DNA of 32,896 bases from Methylobacterium brachythecii (GTDB lineage: Bacteria; Pseudomonadota; Alphaproteobacteria; Rhizobiales; Beijerinckiaceae), in contig NZ_JACIDN010000014.1 of NCBI RefSeq assembly GCF_014196345.1, forward strand, positions 1 through 32,896, written 5' to 3'. This document shows, one piece after another, positions 8,693-16,473 of this stretch. The position numbers and the translations under genes were made by a program. Numbering within the stretch: position 1 is the stretch's first letter; every line of letters starts with the position of its first letter. Under the pieces are notes generated by a model, which was given only the letters and a program-made list of their open reading frames with translations, did no database searches and was not told the origin of the DNA.

Positions 8693-10339
8693 ATGAAGGA
8701 AAGTATGGCGAACTTATTCTCGAAAGGCGGCGCAGCTTTGCGCCTCCGTTCCGCAGTGAAGGGTCTTCATCCTTTGGCGCGGCGCGCGTTCCAGCTCTTG
8801 GACAAAGATCCAAATGTCATAGGTTTCGATCCCGATTATTATTTACGACATAACCCAGATGTAGCCCAGGCTCAAGTTCATCCCTTGCTTCATGCAATTA
8901 AGCATGGGGCACCGGAAGGCCGAGAGGTAGCCCCTGGGTTTTCGGCCCACTGGTACTCGGAAATGAACGAAATAGAAGGCAGTGACGCAAATGACGCAAT
9001 TCTACACTTGATCCACGCGAGATCGGGCTCCAAGAAGCAGAAATTGGCATTCTTCGGTTATGCATGGAATGGTGAATGGCGCTTAGACGCTTATATGCGA
9101 GAGGTAGTTTCGAGTATCTCTAGTCTTGGGATTGACGTTGATGTTTACATAGGAAATCAATTCACCAGAGAGGGCGGCCCTAAGGGTTTTCGAGAAGATC
9201 TCACAACGAAGGATCTTAAAGCATTCGTGAAGTCGCAAGATTATGATTTCGCATTCTCGTTTAACAATGCGCTAATAACTCCAGATACTGTAGATGGACT
9301 TGATTGTGTTATCGTTTCTATCGTCGTCGACAGCAGACATCATTTGTTCGATCACATGGACGATGGAGGAGCCGAAGTCTTTAGGCTCCCTATACATGTA
9401 GCTCCGATCTACACGTCCTTGGTTAGTGATTTAGAGTTCTCTTTGGGCCACAGGACTTTGGCGACCTTTCTGCCAGCGGCTACTCAAATCACGCGTCGCG
9501 AGCCCTCTGCCGGCGAAGACTCAATCACTATCTCATGGATTGCTAGCTTAGTAGGAGATCATAATGTCGACAGTTTCATGGCGCGTATCCCCGACCTCCC
9601 GGGAGGCTTAGAACTCGTTAAACGTTGCTTATCAGACATCGAGCGTACAGGAAAAATCGGCGACGACTGTATTACTCAGGAGGCAGCGCACATCTTGTGC
9701 TCGTGGGCTTCATGGGATTTTCAGTATTTGGAAATGCAACTTCAAAACATTGTCACAAACGGAACCCGTCTCGCAACCGTGGATATACTAGCCCCGTTAG
9801 GTCTGCGCGTGTTCGGAAACAAGCGCTGGCGGACTGCATCAACGTTCTTACCTGCCGTAGCCTACTCTTATCGATCCGGTAGCGGATTGCAGCGGCATGC
9901 CGAACTATGTGCGATTTATGATCAATCGAAAATTTCGATTAATTTTCCACAATCGCAAGCTGCAACCGGGATGCAGTACCGAATTCTTGACATTCTTGCG
10001 TCCAAAAGTTTGCTAATCACGAAGGATGTACCTGACTCCGATATGGAAAAATTGTTTGGCAAAACGTCGCCGATTGTAACTTTTACGGATTTAGCCGATT
10101 TACGGACCAAATGTAATTATTATCTAAACAATGAAGAAGAGCGCCTGGATTGCGTTAAAAAGTGTAATGCGTTAGTTGCTACCGGTTTCAGTTTTCGGGA
10201 GCGAACGCTGCAATACTTAGACTTGAGCAACAAGAAAGCTTCACAAGCCATTAACCCAGACGATGGACGGGGATCGATTATTCTAATTGGCGCAAATAGA
10301 GTGAGGGAGTGGGCGGCCCGCCATTGGCGGACCGCATAA
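8693..10339 (+). CDS. CgeB-like glycosyltransferase with N-terminal NPDV repeat
   Basis: A 548-aa protein. Residues about 44-100 contain one clear repeat (F-D-P-D-Y-Y-L-R-H-N-P-D-V, H-P-L-L-H) and a second worn copy (W-Y-S-E-M-N), of the same type as in the GT61 protein two genes upstream. The remainder begins with L-A-F-F-G-Y-A-W and ends with a glycosyltransferase group 1 (CgeB-like, GT-B) C-terminal domain: L-R-V-F-G-N-K-R-W, Y-D-Q-S-K-I-S-I-N-F, M-Q-Y-R-I-L-D-I-L-A and a terminal E-E-E-R. A homologue without the repeats is encoded at 26183-27481. ATG 8705 is an alternative start with AAGGA close by. A 161-base gap precedes it, so it may have its own promoter. Confidence 0.7.
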   Translation: MKESMANLFSKGGAALRLRSAVKGLHPLARRAFQLLDKDPNVIGFDPDYYLRHNPDVAQAQVHPLLHAIKHGAPEGREVAPGFSAHWYSEMNEIEGSDANDAILHLIHARSGSKKQKLAFFGYAWNGEWRLDAYMREVVSSISSLGIDVDVYIGNQFTREGGPKGFREDLTTKDLKAFVKSQDYDFAFSFNNALITPDTVDGLDCVIVSIVVDSRHHLFDHMDDGGAEVFRLPIHVAPIYTSLVSDLEFSLGHRTLATFLPAATQITRREPSAGEDSITISWIASLVGDHNVDSFMARIPDLPGGLELVKRCLSDIERTGKIGDDCITQEAAHILCSWASWDFQYLEMQLQNIVTNGTRLATVDILAPLGLRVFGNKRWRTASTFLPAVAYSYRSGSGLQRHAELCAIYDQSKISINFPQSQAATGMQYRILDILASKSLLITKDVPDSDMEKLFGKTSPIVTFTDLADLRTKCNYYLNNEEERLDCVKKCNALVATGFSFRERTLQYLDLSNKKASQAINPDDGRGSIILIGANRVREWAARHWRTA

Positions 10340-10343
10340 CTTT
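10313..10343 (+). terminator. hairpin overlapping the end of the glycosyltransferase gene
   Basis: GCGGCCCGCC (10313-10322) pairs with GGCGGACCGC (10326-10335) with one mismatch around a 3-base loop. CTTTTATT follows the stop codon. The stem lies in the last codons of the gene. Because the next gene converges from the other side, the same stem could end transcription in both directions, although the T-rich tract is clear only on the plus strand. Confidence 0.55.
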
Positions 10344-11302
10344 TATTCAATATCGTCCAATCTTAGTACTGCCGTATGCTCATGGTTCCCGGTGTACAGA
10401 TGAGCAGGATTTCGACGAGTGAATTCTAGCAGGTCCACGCGATCCGTTTTCCCTGAACGTTCGTCTATCTCTTTTCCATCTTTAAAGCGTATGTCAGACT
10501 TTTCAGCTTTTCCGGTCATATCAAGACCACCGTACCAGATGGAATCCCACGAGTGGAAAGCTGAGTTTTCCATCCATCCATCGTCAGGATCAGCAATCAC
10601 ACCCTCTTCTGCACGACAAATCACACTCATATAATATTCGTGACCATTGTTCTTCATGTACTCACATCGTATGGGTCGGAGTCGAAAATAACGCAGCATG
10701 TAATCAAAGAGGGGGACAGAAATATACCAGTAAGTAGTCAAATTCATCTGCAGTTCACCTTTTTGATTGAACTGCATTATATGCGTTGGATCGAGGGTAA
10801 CATTAGTCGAAATGATCGCAAGACCTCCATCTCGTATTAGGGGCCGGATGGAGCCTATCCAGTGCATCGGCGAATAGACATGATAAAGCAGTCCTGATAG
10901 ATTTACTAGGTCAAACTGCCCCGTGTTTCTGCCAAGAAGATGAGCGTAAGCCGGTACTTTCTCTGGTATTTCTTCATAATAAAAATCAACACCGTGAAGG
11001 TTTTTTATGTAGTCAATTTTACGCAGGTTCATCTCTATCGTATCGACACCCGGATCTTTTAAAACCGACGGCCGCGCCGAGTCGGCCGCCACAACAGTTG
11101 AAGCTCCACTTTTGCACATGATGGTAGGAATCAACCCTTCCATTGTACAAATGTCAGCAACCTTACGTCCCTTGAGGTCTATTTTCGAAAGATTTTTCCG
11201 CGGCAATAAAATCATATCGTCATTGTAGACTCCTTTGAAAAAGCTTCTGTCGGGTTTCTCTACAGTGTAGTACCACCAGCTATCTTCGAGTTTTGAAATC
11301 AC
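10343..11302 (-). CDS. class I SAM-dependent methyltransferase (CmoB-like architecture)
   Basis: A protein of about 319 aa. The Rossmann core begins at K-G-R-K-V-A-D-I-C-T-M-E-G (residues 44-56, motif I; the usual G-x-G is replaced by T-x-E-G). It continues with V-V-A-A-D-S (acidic residue 74 for the ribose) and F-D-L-V-N-L-S-G-L-L-Y-H-V-Y-S-P, then R-D-G-G-L-A-I-I-S. The L-Y-H-x-x-S-P stretch is shared with CmoB/DUF1698-type methyltransferases. GTG 11302 is chosen over ATG 11332 because AAGGAG lies 7 bases before it and inside the longer version. The gene converges on the CgeB-like gene with 3 bases between stops. A role in methylating a sugar of the glycan is inference from context. Confidence 0.7.
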   Translation of the reverse strand: MISKLEDSWWYYTVEKPDRSFFKGVYNDDMILLPRKNLSKIDLKGRKVADICTMEGLIPTIMCKSGASTVVAADSARPSVLKDPGVDTIEMNLRKIDYIKNLHGVDFYYEEIPEKVPAYAHLLGRNTGQFDLVNLSGLLYHVYSPMHWIGSIRPLIRDGGLAIISTNVTLDPTHIMQFNQKGELQMNLTTYWYISVPLFDYMLRYFRLRPIRCEYMKNNGHEYYMSVICRAEEGVIADPDDGWMENSAFHSWDSIWYGGLDMTGKAEKSDIRFKDGKEIDERSGKTDRVDLLEFTRRNPAHLYTGNHEHTAVLRLDDIE

Positions 11303-11523
11303 GTTTCGCTCCTTTTTGGCACGGAAAGCCAAGCAGGTTTGGCCCCGCGAGGCAAGCCTTTCGCGGCCGCCCTAGGTTTTTCTGGAAAGGTTTTGGAATA
11401 TCAGCGAGAGCCCGTTTCTACCAGGTGATTCAAATTGTATCATATTAAAATGGATGGGTGGTGACCTTGCCCCCTGAAATGCCCTCGTTCTGAAGCTAGG
11501 ATCCGTCGATCAGGAGACGGACG

Positions 11524-11790
11524 ATGAGGAAGAGCCGGTTCAGCGAGGAGCAGATCATCGGCATCTTGAAGGAGCAGCAGGCTGGCGTGCCTGTTGCCGA
11601 GATCTGCCGGAAACACGGGATCAGCGACGCGACGTTTTACACGTGGCGATCACGGTTTGGTGGGATGGAGGTCTCGGACGCTAGGCGGCTGAAGGCACTC
11701 GATGACGAGAACCGTCGTCTGAAGAAGCTCCTGGCGGAGGCTATGCTGGACGTCTCGACGCTCCGTGAGGCACTCGGAAAAAACTTCTGA
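11524..11790 (+). CDS. IS3-family transposase OrfA
   Basis: An 88-aa helix-turn-helix protein: R-F-S-E-E-Q-I-I-G-I-L near the start, A-E-I-C-R-K-H-G-I-S-D-A-T-F-Y as the DNA-binding helix pair, then a leucine-zipper segment (L-D-D-E-N-R-R-L-K-K-L-L). It binds the IS ends and, when read through by frameshift, forms the N-terminus of the OrfAB transposase. GGAGAC precedes the ATG. The gene ends right after GGAAAAAAC at about 11778-11786, a typical slippery site for the -1 shift into orfB. Confidence 0.92.
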   Translation: MRKSRFSEEQIIGILKEQQAGVPVAEICRKHGISDATFYTWRSRFGGMEVSDARRLKALDDENRRLKKLLAEAMLDVSTLREALGKNF

Positions 11791-11813
11791 CGCCCGGCGC
11801 ACGGAGAGCGGCC

Positions 11814-12635
11814 GTGGCTTGGGCGATCGAGAAGAAGGGCTATTCGCAGCGTCGTGCCTGCGGGCTCATCGGCCTGGAGCCGAAAACGCATCGCTATGCG
11901 TCGACCCGACCGGATGACGCGGGCATCAGAGCGCGCCTGCGAGCGCTCGCGGGCGAACGTCGGCGGTTCGGCTATCGGCGACTGCTCATCCTGCTGCGGC
12001 GCGAGGGCGCCAGCCTCAATCACAAGAAGCTCTTCCGGCTCTACCGAGAAGAGAGACTGGCGGTCAGGCGGCGCGGAGGGCGCAAGCGGGCTCTCGGGAC
12101 ACGGGCACCGATGACGCTGCCACAGGAGCCGAACCAGCGCTGGTCGCTCGACTTCGTATCGGACGTCCTGGCGGACGGTCGGCGCTTCCGTGTGCTGGTC
12201 GTCGTCGACGACTTCACCCGGGAGTGCCTGGCGCTCGTTGCCGACACATCGCTGTCGGGCCGACGAGTCGCTCGCGAGCTCGATCGGATCATCGTGTCTC
12301 GCGGTCGTCCACTCGTGATCGTCAGCGACAACGGCACCGAACTGACGTCGCACGCGATCCTGCACTGGCAGGAGGATCGTGGGATCGAGTGGCACTACAT
12401 CGCTCCCGGGAAGCCGCAACAAAACGGCTTCGTCGAGAGCCTGAACGGACGCTTCCGCGACGAATGCCTCAACGAGCATCTCTTCCGAGGATTGCCCTCG
12501 GTCCGCCGGATCGTCGAGGCTTGGCGGATCGACTATAACCTTCAACGGCCGCACACGAGCCTGGGCGGCCTCACCCCAAACGAGTTCGCAACCCGGTCCA
12601 GACAGGACCAGAACCAGAACGGACTCTGGTTATGA
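11814..12635 (+). CDS. IS3-family transposase OrfB (DDE integrase domain)
   Basis: 273 aa from the nominal GTG. The frame is open upstream to the orfA end, giving L-L-T-P-G-A-R-R-A-A-V, the normal fusion point after a -1 shift, so the true product is OrfAB. Catalytic residues of the rve core are all seen: W-S-L-D-F-V-S-D (Asp), V-S-D-N-G-T-E (Asp) and N-G-F-V-E-S-L-N-G (Glu), followed by R-P-H-T-S-L-G-G-L-T-P near the C-terminus. It should be catalytically competent. Confidence 0.92.
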   Translation: MAWAIEKKGYSQRRACGLIGLEPKTHRYASTRPDDAGIRARLRALAGERRRFGYRRLLILLRREGASLNHKKLFRLYREERLAVRRRGGRKRALGTRAPMTLPQEPNQRWSLDFVSDVLADGRRFRVLVVVDDFTRECLALVADTSLSGRRVARELDRIIVSRGRPLVIVSDNGTELTSHAILHWQEDRGIEWHYIAPGKPQQNGFVESLNGRFRDECLNEHLFRGLPSVRRIVEAWRIDYNLQRPHTSLGGLTPNEFATRSRQDQNQNGLWL

Positions 12636-12661
12636 TCGGGGGCAATAGGGGGGCAAGGTCA

Positions 12662-12898
12662 TCGCCTTTGCCCTGCGGCAGGCGGAGAACGGTGCATCGG
12701 TGGACGAGGTCTGCCGGAAGATGGGCGTGTCCGAGCCGACCTTTTACCGCTGGAAGATGCAGTCCGTTGGCATGGGTGTGCCAGAGATTCGGCGGTTTGA
12801 AGCAGTTGGAGGACGAAAACGCCAAGCTCAAACGACTGGTCGCCGACCTGACGCTGGACCGCTCCATGCTGCAGGACGTCCTCGAGCGAAAGTGGTGA
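12662..12898 (+). pseudogene. IS3-family OrfA, 5' truncated and frameshifted
   Basis: The reading starts inside the helix-turn-helix domain (I-A-F-A-L-R-Q-A-E, D-E-V-C-R-K-M-G-V-S-E-P-T-F-Y) in the frame of 12700. It changes frame near 12800 into Q-L-E-D-E-N-A-K-L-K-R-L-V-A-D-L and ends at 12898. Start codon and N-terminus are lost at the junction with the preceding IS3. Confidence 0.85.
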
Positions 12899-13194
12899 GG
12901 CCCGCCGTTCGCCGCGAGGTCGCCGGTCACCTGCAGGTAGCCTACGACACCAGCGAGCGTCGGGCCTGTCACGCCACCGGCTTTGGCCGCTCGTCCCAGC
13001 GCTACAGGAAGCGCGCCGACCCGCAGGTCGCGCTGAGGATGCGGCTGAAGGAGCTTGCCGCAGCACGGGTTCGCTACGGCTATCGGCGGCTGCACATCCT
13101 GTTGCGACGAGAGGGCTGGGGGGTGAACCACATGGCGTAATCGGGACCGAGCATCTCGCAGTAGCCTGTCGTCCCCTGAAGAGGAGGACGTGTG

Positions 13195-14178
13195 ATGAGC
13201 TTTTACGTTGGACTGGATGTCTCGACGAAGGAAACCGCGATCTGCGTCGTCGATGAAGCGGGCGAGCGTGTATGGGCCGGAACGTCCCGGACCGATCCCG
13301 ACGTAATCGCTGCTGTTCTGGAGCGGCGAGCTCCCAGTGTCACGAAGGTCGGGATCGAGACGGGACCTCTCACGGTTTGGCTCTGGCACGCCCTTCATGA
13401 GCGTGGCGTACCGATCGTCTGCCTTCACGCGAGGCATGCGGCGGCGGCTCTCAAGCTGCAGATGAACAAGACGGATCGGAATGACGCGCTGGGTCTGGCG
13501 CGCCTGGTCCGTTCGGGATGGTACCGGCCGGTGGCCGTGCGCTCGATCGAGACCCATCGCTTACGCGCCCTCCTCATCACCCGCGACCAGCTCGTCGGAA
13601 TGCGGACGGCGCTGATCAACAAGATCCGCGGGCTGGCAAAAACCTTTGGGATCGTGATCGGGCCGGGCAAAGGCGGAACCTTCACCCGGCATGTCCAGGC
13701 GCAGCTTCCAGACGATCCAGTCCTGAACTCGCTCTTCAAGACACTCCTATCCATCCTGGGCACCATCCAGGAACGCAGTCATGAGATCGCAAAGCAGCTT
13801 GCGCGCGTCGCTCGTCAGAACAAGATCTGCCGGCTTATGATGACGACGCCCGGCGTGGGTCCTATCACTGCAATCAGCTTCGTCACGACGATCGAGGATC
13901 CTCATCGCTTTCGACGTTCGCAGGATGTTGGCGCCTACCTCGGGCTGACTCCGCGCCGCTATCAGTCAGGCGAAGTCGACATCAACGGCCGGATCTCGAA
14001 ATGCGGGGATCGCCTGTCGCGTAAGCTTCTCTTCGAAGCTGCCAACGCAATGCTGTCGCGCATTTCACTACCGCTCGCCTTGAAGGATTGGGGAGCAGCG
14101 ATTGGTCGGAGATCTGGCTTCTGGAAGGCACGCGTCGCACTGGCGCGAAAGTCGTCGGTCATCCTTCATCGCATGTGA
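13195..14178 (+). CDS. IS110-family transposase, slightly shortened by a stop codon
   Basis: 327 aa. The N-terminal RuvC-like DEDD domain shows Y-V-G-L-D-V-S (first Asp), V-G-I-E-T-G-P (Glu) and M-N-K-T-D-R-N-D-A (last two Asp). The C-terminal Tnp domain has T-T-P-G-V-G-P-I-T-A and Y-L-G-L-T-P-R-R-Y-Q-S-G, which includes the catalytic serine region. ATG 13195 after GGAGGA is chosen. The protein ends at R-M followed by TGA (14176-14178) where family members usually have Trp and some 15-20 further residues. A single G-to-A change would explain it. Activity may be retained or lost. Confidence 0.88.
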   Translation: MSFYVGLDVSTKETAICVVDEAGERVWAGTSRTDPDVIAAVLERRAPSVTKVGIETGPLTVWLWHALHERGVPIVCLHARHAAAALKLQMNKTDRNDALGLARLVRSGWYRPVAVRSIETHRLRALLITRDQLVGMRTALINKIRGLAKTFGIVIGPGKGGTFTRHVQAQLPDDPVLNSLFKTLLSILGTIQERSHEIAKQLARVARQNKICRLMMTTPGVGPITAISFVTTIEDPHRFRRSQDVGAYLGLTPRRYQSGEVDINGRISKCGDRLSRKLLFEAANAMLSRISLPLALKDWGAAIGRRSGFWKARVALARKSSVILHRM

Positions 14179-14433
14179 ATCGACGAGCGCCCCTTCGAGC
14201 CGAAGGTGGGCCCGATGGCCTGATATCGCGTTCGGCTGTAAAGCTGCCGCCCCGCCAGGGTGCGGCCATCTCGGGGTTCGCTTCGTGACCATCCGGAATA
14301 CGAGAATCACATTGAGAGACCTGTGATCTGGCGCCATGTTGAGGAGGCACGCAGTGCCGACCTCGAAGACGACAACGATGCGTAAGGCAGATCGAACACA
14401 AGCACCCTGGCTCAAGGCTTGATCAATTAGACG
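14179..14433 (+). other. IS110 right-end non-coding region, possible guide RNA locus
   Basis: About 255 bases after the transposase carry no convincing gene. IS110-family elements are known to encode a bridge/seek RNA in their longer non-coding end; in the IS1111 subgroup it is the 3' end. The position and length fit, but no RNA fold or guide loops were worked out here. Confidence 0.35.
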
Positions 14434-14720
14434 ACAAGCGGACGTACCGGATCTACCGGGACGAAGGGCTTTCGATCCGGCCCAAGCTGCCCAAGCGCAA
14501 TCGGGCCTGGCGCTACCGTCAGGGCCGACCGGCGATCGGCGGCCCGAGTGAAGTCTGGGCGATGGACTTGGTCGCTGCGCGGCCGCCTTCGGCTCATGTC
14601 CGACCGCCTCTTCGACGGGCGTCCGTTCCGGATTCTGAGGGTCGTCGATTGCCACTCGCGAGAGGCGCTCTCGCTCACGCCGAGAGCGAACTTCCCCGCC
14701 TTCCAGGTGGTCGAAGCGCT

Positions 14721-15085
14721 CGATGCTGTGGTCCGGCTTCGCGGGCGGCCTGAGAGCCTGCGGGTCGACAACGGGCCGGAATTTGCCGGGCGTATGCTCG
14801 ACCAGTGGGCCTACCTGAACGGGGTCGAGATCGACTTCTCCCGACCGGGCAAGCCGACCGACAACGCCTATATCCAATCGTTCAACAGCCGCCTATGGGC
14901 GGAATGCTTGACGCCTCGTGGTTCCTGTCGCTGGCCGATACACGTGAGCGCATCGAGGAATGGAGGTGCCATTACAACGAAGATCGACCCCACACGGCCT
15001 TGGGCGGCTTGACGCCCCGAGCCTTCGCCAACCAAGCTGTCACAGCCCGAGAACTTGCATAGGCTTTGGACCAGAAACAGGGTCA
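14721..15085 (+). repeat. 365-bp inverted repeat, left arm (IS3 3' end)
   Basis: This segment matches 16633-16997 in inverted orientation with only a couple of differences noticed by eye (for example AGCCGCC against GGCCGCC, and CCTGAG against CCTAAG). Both arms share the same single-base deletion in orfB, so they derive from one already broken copy. They flank the hydrolase cargo. Confidence 0.88.
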
Positions 15086-15205
15086 AGCTTACAATGTCCG
15101 GAAGCTCACCCTTCGCCCGGACCAAATTCCGGGGGACCGTCAAGCGGATCGACAGCCCTTCCTCGCGGTAGAGATGGTAGGTGCGCTTGTCGTCTATAGC
15201 CACTG
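15086..15205 (-). pseudogene. IS3-family orfB scraps
   Basis: On the minus strand, 15143-15205 encodes D-D-K-R-T-Y-H-L-Y-R-E-E-G-L-S-I-R, the same orfB segment as in the IS3 pseudogene at 14434 but from another copy. At 15130-15142 the complement of TGACGGTCCCCC looks like an IS3 terminal repeat, so 15086-15142 is probably the very end of yet another element inserted there. Nothing functional remains. Confidence 0.6.
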
Positions 15206-15286
15206 CCGATCATGCTGGATCGAATGCATCGTATCCGGCAGCGGCTCTCGCGTGAACGGTTTCATGACTGACTGACCCGTCGAAAC

Positions 15287-15463
15287 TCACCGCAGCCACC
15301 ACACACGCACAACCACGACGATACCAACCTCAACGACCACCAGGATGATCGTCGACGCGCCCCACCGCTCCGGCGACGTCCGTGCCGGCAGCCGGCGCTC
15401 TGCCTCAGCAACGTAGCAATCAAAGGCGTCGGCTGGGGTCTCGTCGTAGCGGTCGTCGGTCAC
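15287..15463 (-). CDS. small single-span membrane protein, hypothetical
   Basis: 58 aa from GTG 15463: a charged N-terminus (T-D-D-R-Y-D-E-T), a soluble segment, then one strongly hydrophobic stretch near the C-terminus (S-T-I-I-L-V-V-V-E-V-G-I-V-V-V-V) ending W-W-L-R. The frame is open further upstream to 15544, but that part overlaps another small ORF, whose stop TGA overlaps this GTG in the sequence GTGA. That overlap suggests translational coupling of the two. I do not recognise the family. It is cargo between inverted IS3 copies. Confidence 0.45.
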   Translation of the reverse strand: MTDDRYDETPADAFDCYVAEAERRLPARTSPERWGASTIILVVVEVGIVVVVRVWWLR

Positions 15464-15624
15464 TGCTTCCGCTTCTCGGCCAGCGCCTTGATGGCTGCCA
15501 CGTACAGATCGATGCTCGCCGACGGACCGACGAAGCCATCCCAACGATAGCTCTCCGCGCGCAAGGCGAACCGCTCCAGTTCGGCAGCGGTGTCGTCGCC
15601 CGAATATTTCGGTCCGCCGGTCAC
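15460..15624 (-). CDS. small hypothetical protein upstream of the membrane ORF
   Basis: 54 aa from GTG 15624 (AGAGG lies 5 bases before it; GTG 15639 is also possible). It reads T-G-G-P-K-Y-S-G-D-D-T-A-A-E-L-E-R-F and ends A-I-K-A-L-A-E-K-R-K-Q with TGA overlapping the next start. Composition looks like a real soluble protein, with evenly spaced charged and hydrophobic residues. No family is recognised. Confidence 0.45.
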   Translation of the reverse strand: MTGGPKYSGDDTAAELERFALRAESYRWDGFVGPSASIDLYVAAIKALAEKRKQ

Positions 15625-15739
15625 GGGAGCCTCTACCACAGCTCGATCGCCTTCAAATTTAACAAAACCAACTGTGCGACCCTCATATCGACCTCCATGC
15701 CTGTTATCGCGATGCGCTTGTTTTCATGAGGAATTTACC

Positions 15740-16444
15740 TTGCAAACAATGAATATCGTTCTGATCCCTGGTTTTATGGCGGATGACTCGCTTTGGGACG
15801 ACATGCTGCCAGCAATGGAGGCTGTAGGCAGGATCACGTTCGGCGACACAACCCGCGGTTCGACGATCTCGGAGACTGCAGAGCATGTCGTCGCAGATGC
15901 GCCGGCTAGGTTCGTCCTCGTGGGCTTTTCAATGGGTGGTTACATCGCGCGTGAAATCGCCCGCATCGCGCCGGAACGGGTAGAGGCGCTCGTCCTAGTG
16001 GCTACATCCGCCCGTGCTGACACACATCAACAGACGCGGCGGAAAGAGGTCGCGCTCAAGATGATGGAGACGCGTCCGTTCGCTGGGTTCAGCCGCCCCG
16101 GTATTCTGATCTCGTTGCACCCCGACCGCGCGAGCGACGATACGCTCATCGAGCGCGTTCGTGCGATGAGCGAGCGAGTCGGCATCGAGGTCTATCGGCG
16201 GCAAACTTCGCAGTTTCGTGAAAGCGATCTTTATAGGCTGGAGCCGATCAAGTGCCCCACCCTGATCGTCGCGGCCGACCGGGACGCACTTCGCAGCTTG
16301 GAAGAATCAGAGGAGCTTCATACCGGCATCGCCGGGTCGACCATGGTCGTGATCGAACGATCAGGTCACATGATCCCAATGGAGAGGCCTGATGCGCTCG
16401 CAGCGGCGATCTTCGCCTGGCTTAGAGAGCATGTCGGCAAGTAG
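15740..16444 (+). CDS. alpha/beta hydrolase
   Basis: About 234 aa. The fold is clear: an N-terminal strand I-V-L-I-P-G-F with the oxyanion region, the nucleophile elbow G-F-S-M-G-G with the catalytic Ser, V-A-A-D-R-D-A near the acid position, and S-G-H-M-I-P-M-E with the catalytic His late in the protein. Start: TTG 15740 has GAGGAA six bases upstream; ATG 15749, three codons later, has no site at proper distance. The frame is open to 15590, but that part overlaps opposite-strand ORFs. Substrate is unknown (esterase or lactonase-like enzymes share this pattern). It is the only clear enzyme gene between the inverted IS3 copies. Confidence 0.85.
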   Translation: MQTMNIVLIPGFMADDSLWDDMLPAMEAVGRITFGDTTRGSTISETAEHVVADAPARFVLVGFSMGGYIAREIARIAPERVEALVLVATSARADTHQQTRRKEVALKMMETRPFAGFSRPGILISLHPDRASDDTLIERVRAMSERVGIEVYRRQTSQFRESDLYRLEPIKCPTLIVAADRDALRSLEESEELHTGIAGSTMVVIERSGHMIPMERPDALAAAIFAWLREHVGK

Positions 16445-16473
16445 CTGAGGTACGCTCAGTGATGAAAAGCCTG

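Larger units (their letters stand above)
11462..12661 (+). mobile_element. intact IS3-family element, about 1.2 kb
   Basis: Inverted repeats TGACCTTGCCCCC (11462-11474) and GGGGGCAAGGTCA (12649-12661) enclose two overlapping ORFs with the normal IS3 layout. The 3-bp flanks (TGG left, TCG right) do not match, so a target duplication is absent; the right neighbour is a truncated IS3 of another type, which suggests a deletion next to this element. Both genes are undamaged. Confidence 0.88.
13129..14433 (+). mobile_element. IS110-family element inside the IS3 orfB
   Basis: The IS3 reading frame is left after GTGAAC (about 13128) and resumed at GACAAGCGG (about 14434). The 1.3 kb between holds one IS110-type gene with a short left non-coding part (about 65 bases) and a long right one (about 255 bases). 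No obvious terminal inverted repeats or target duplication exist, as usual for this family. The exact ends are uncertain by a few bases. Confidence 0.8.
12896..15062 (+). pseudogene. IS3-family OrfB, split by IS110 and frameshifted
   Basis: The 5' piece (to about 13128) reads V-R-P-A-V-R-R-E-V through R-Y-G-Y-R-R-L-H-I-L-L-R-R-E-G and stops in the IS110. The 3' piece resumes at about 14434 with D-K-R-T-Y-R-I-Y-R-D-E-G. Then follow E-V-W-A-M-D (first Asp), a frameshift near 14580, R-V-D-N-G-P-E-F (second Asp), N-A-Y-I-Q-S-F-N-S-R (Gln where the catalytic Glu is expected) and a single-base deletion at about 14912, where TTGACGCC stands for an expected TTGAACGCC. The last frame gives the normal end R-P-H-T-A-L-G-G-L-T-P. 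It is dead. Confidence 0.85.
12662..15085 (+). mobile_element. 5'-truncated IS3-family element, interrupted by IS110
   Basis: A second, different IS3-type element starts abruptly at the right end of the intact IS3; its left inverted repeat and the orfA start are missing. The right end is at GGGTCA 15081-15085. The IS110 element at about 13129-14433 splits its orfB. Several frameshifts make it inactive. The last 365 bp (14721-15085) recur almost unchanged in inverted orientation at 16633-16997. Confidence 0.85.

Noticed and set aside
11637..13557. Long minus-strand ORFs (305 and 328 codons) opposite the IS3 and IS110 genes
   Set aside because: They are antisense shadows in GC-rich DNA; composition is Arg/Pro/Ser-rich without any domain, while the plus strand encodes clear transposases.
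14068..14877. 269-codon minus-strand ORF over the IS110 end and IS3 orfB
   Set aside because: It crosses the IS110/IS3 boundary and lies opposite recognisable transposase sequence, so it is an accident of composition.
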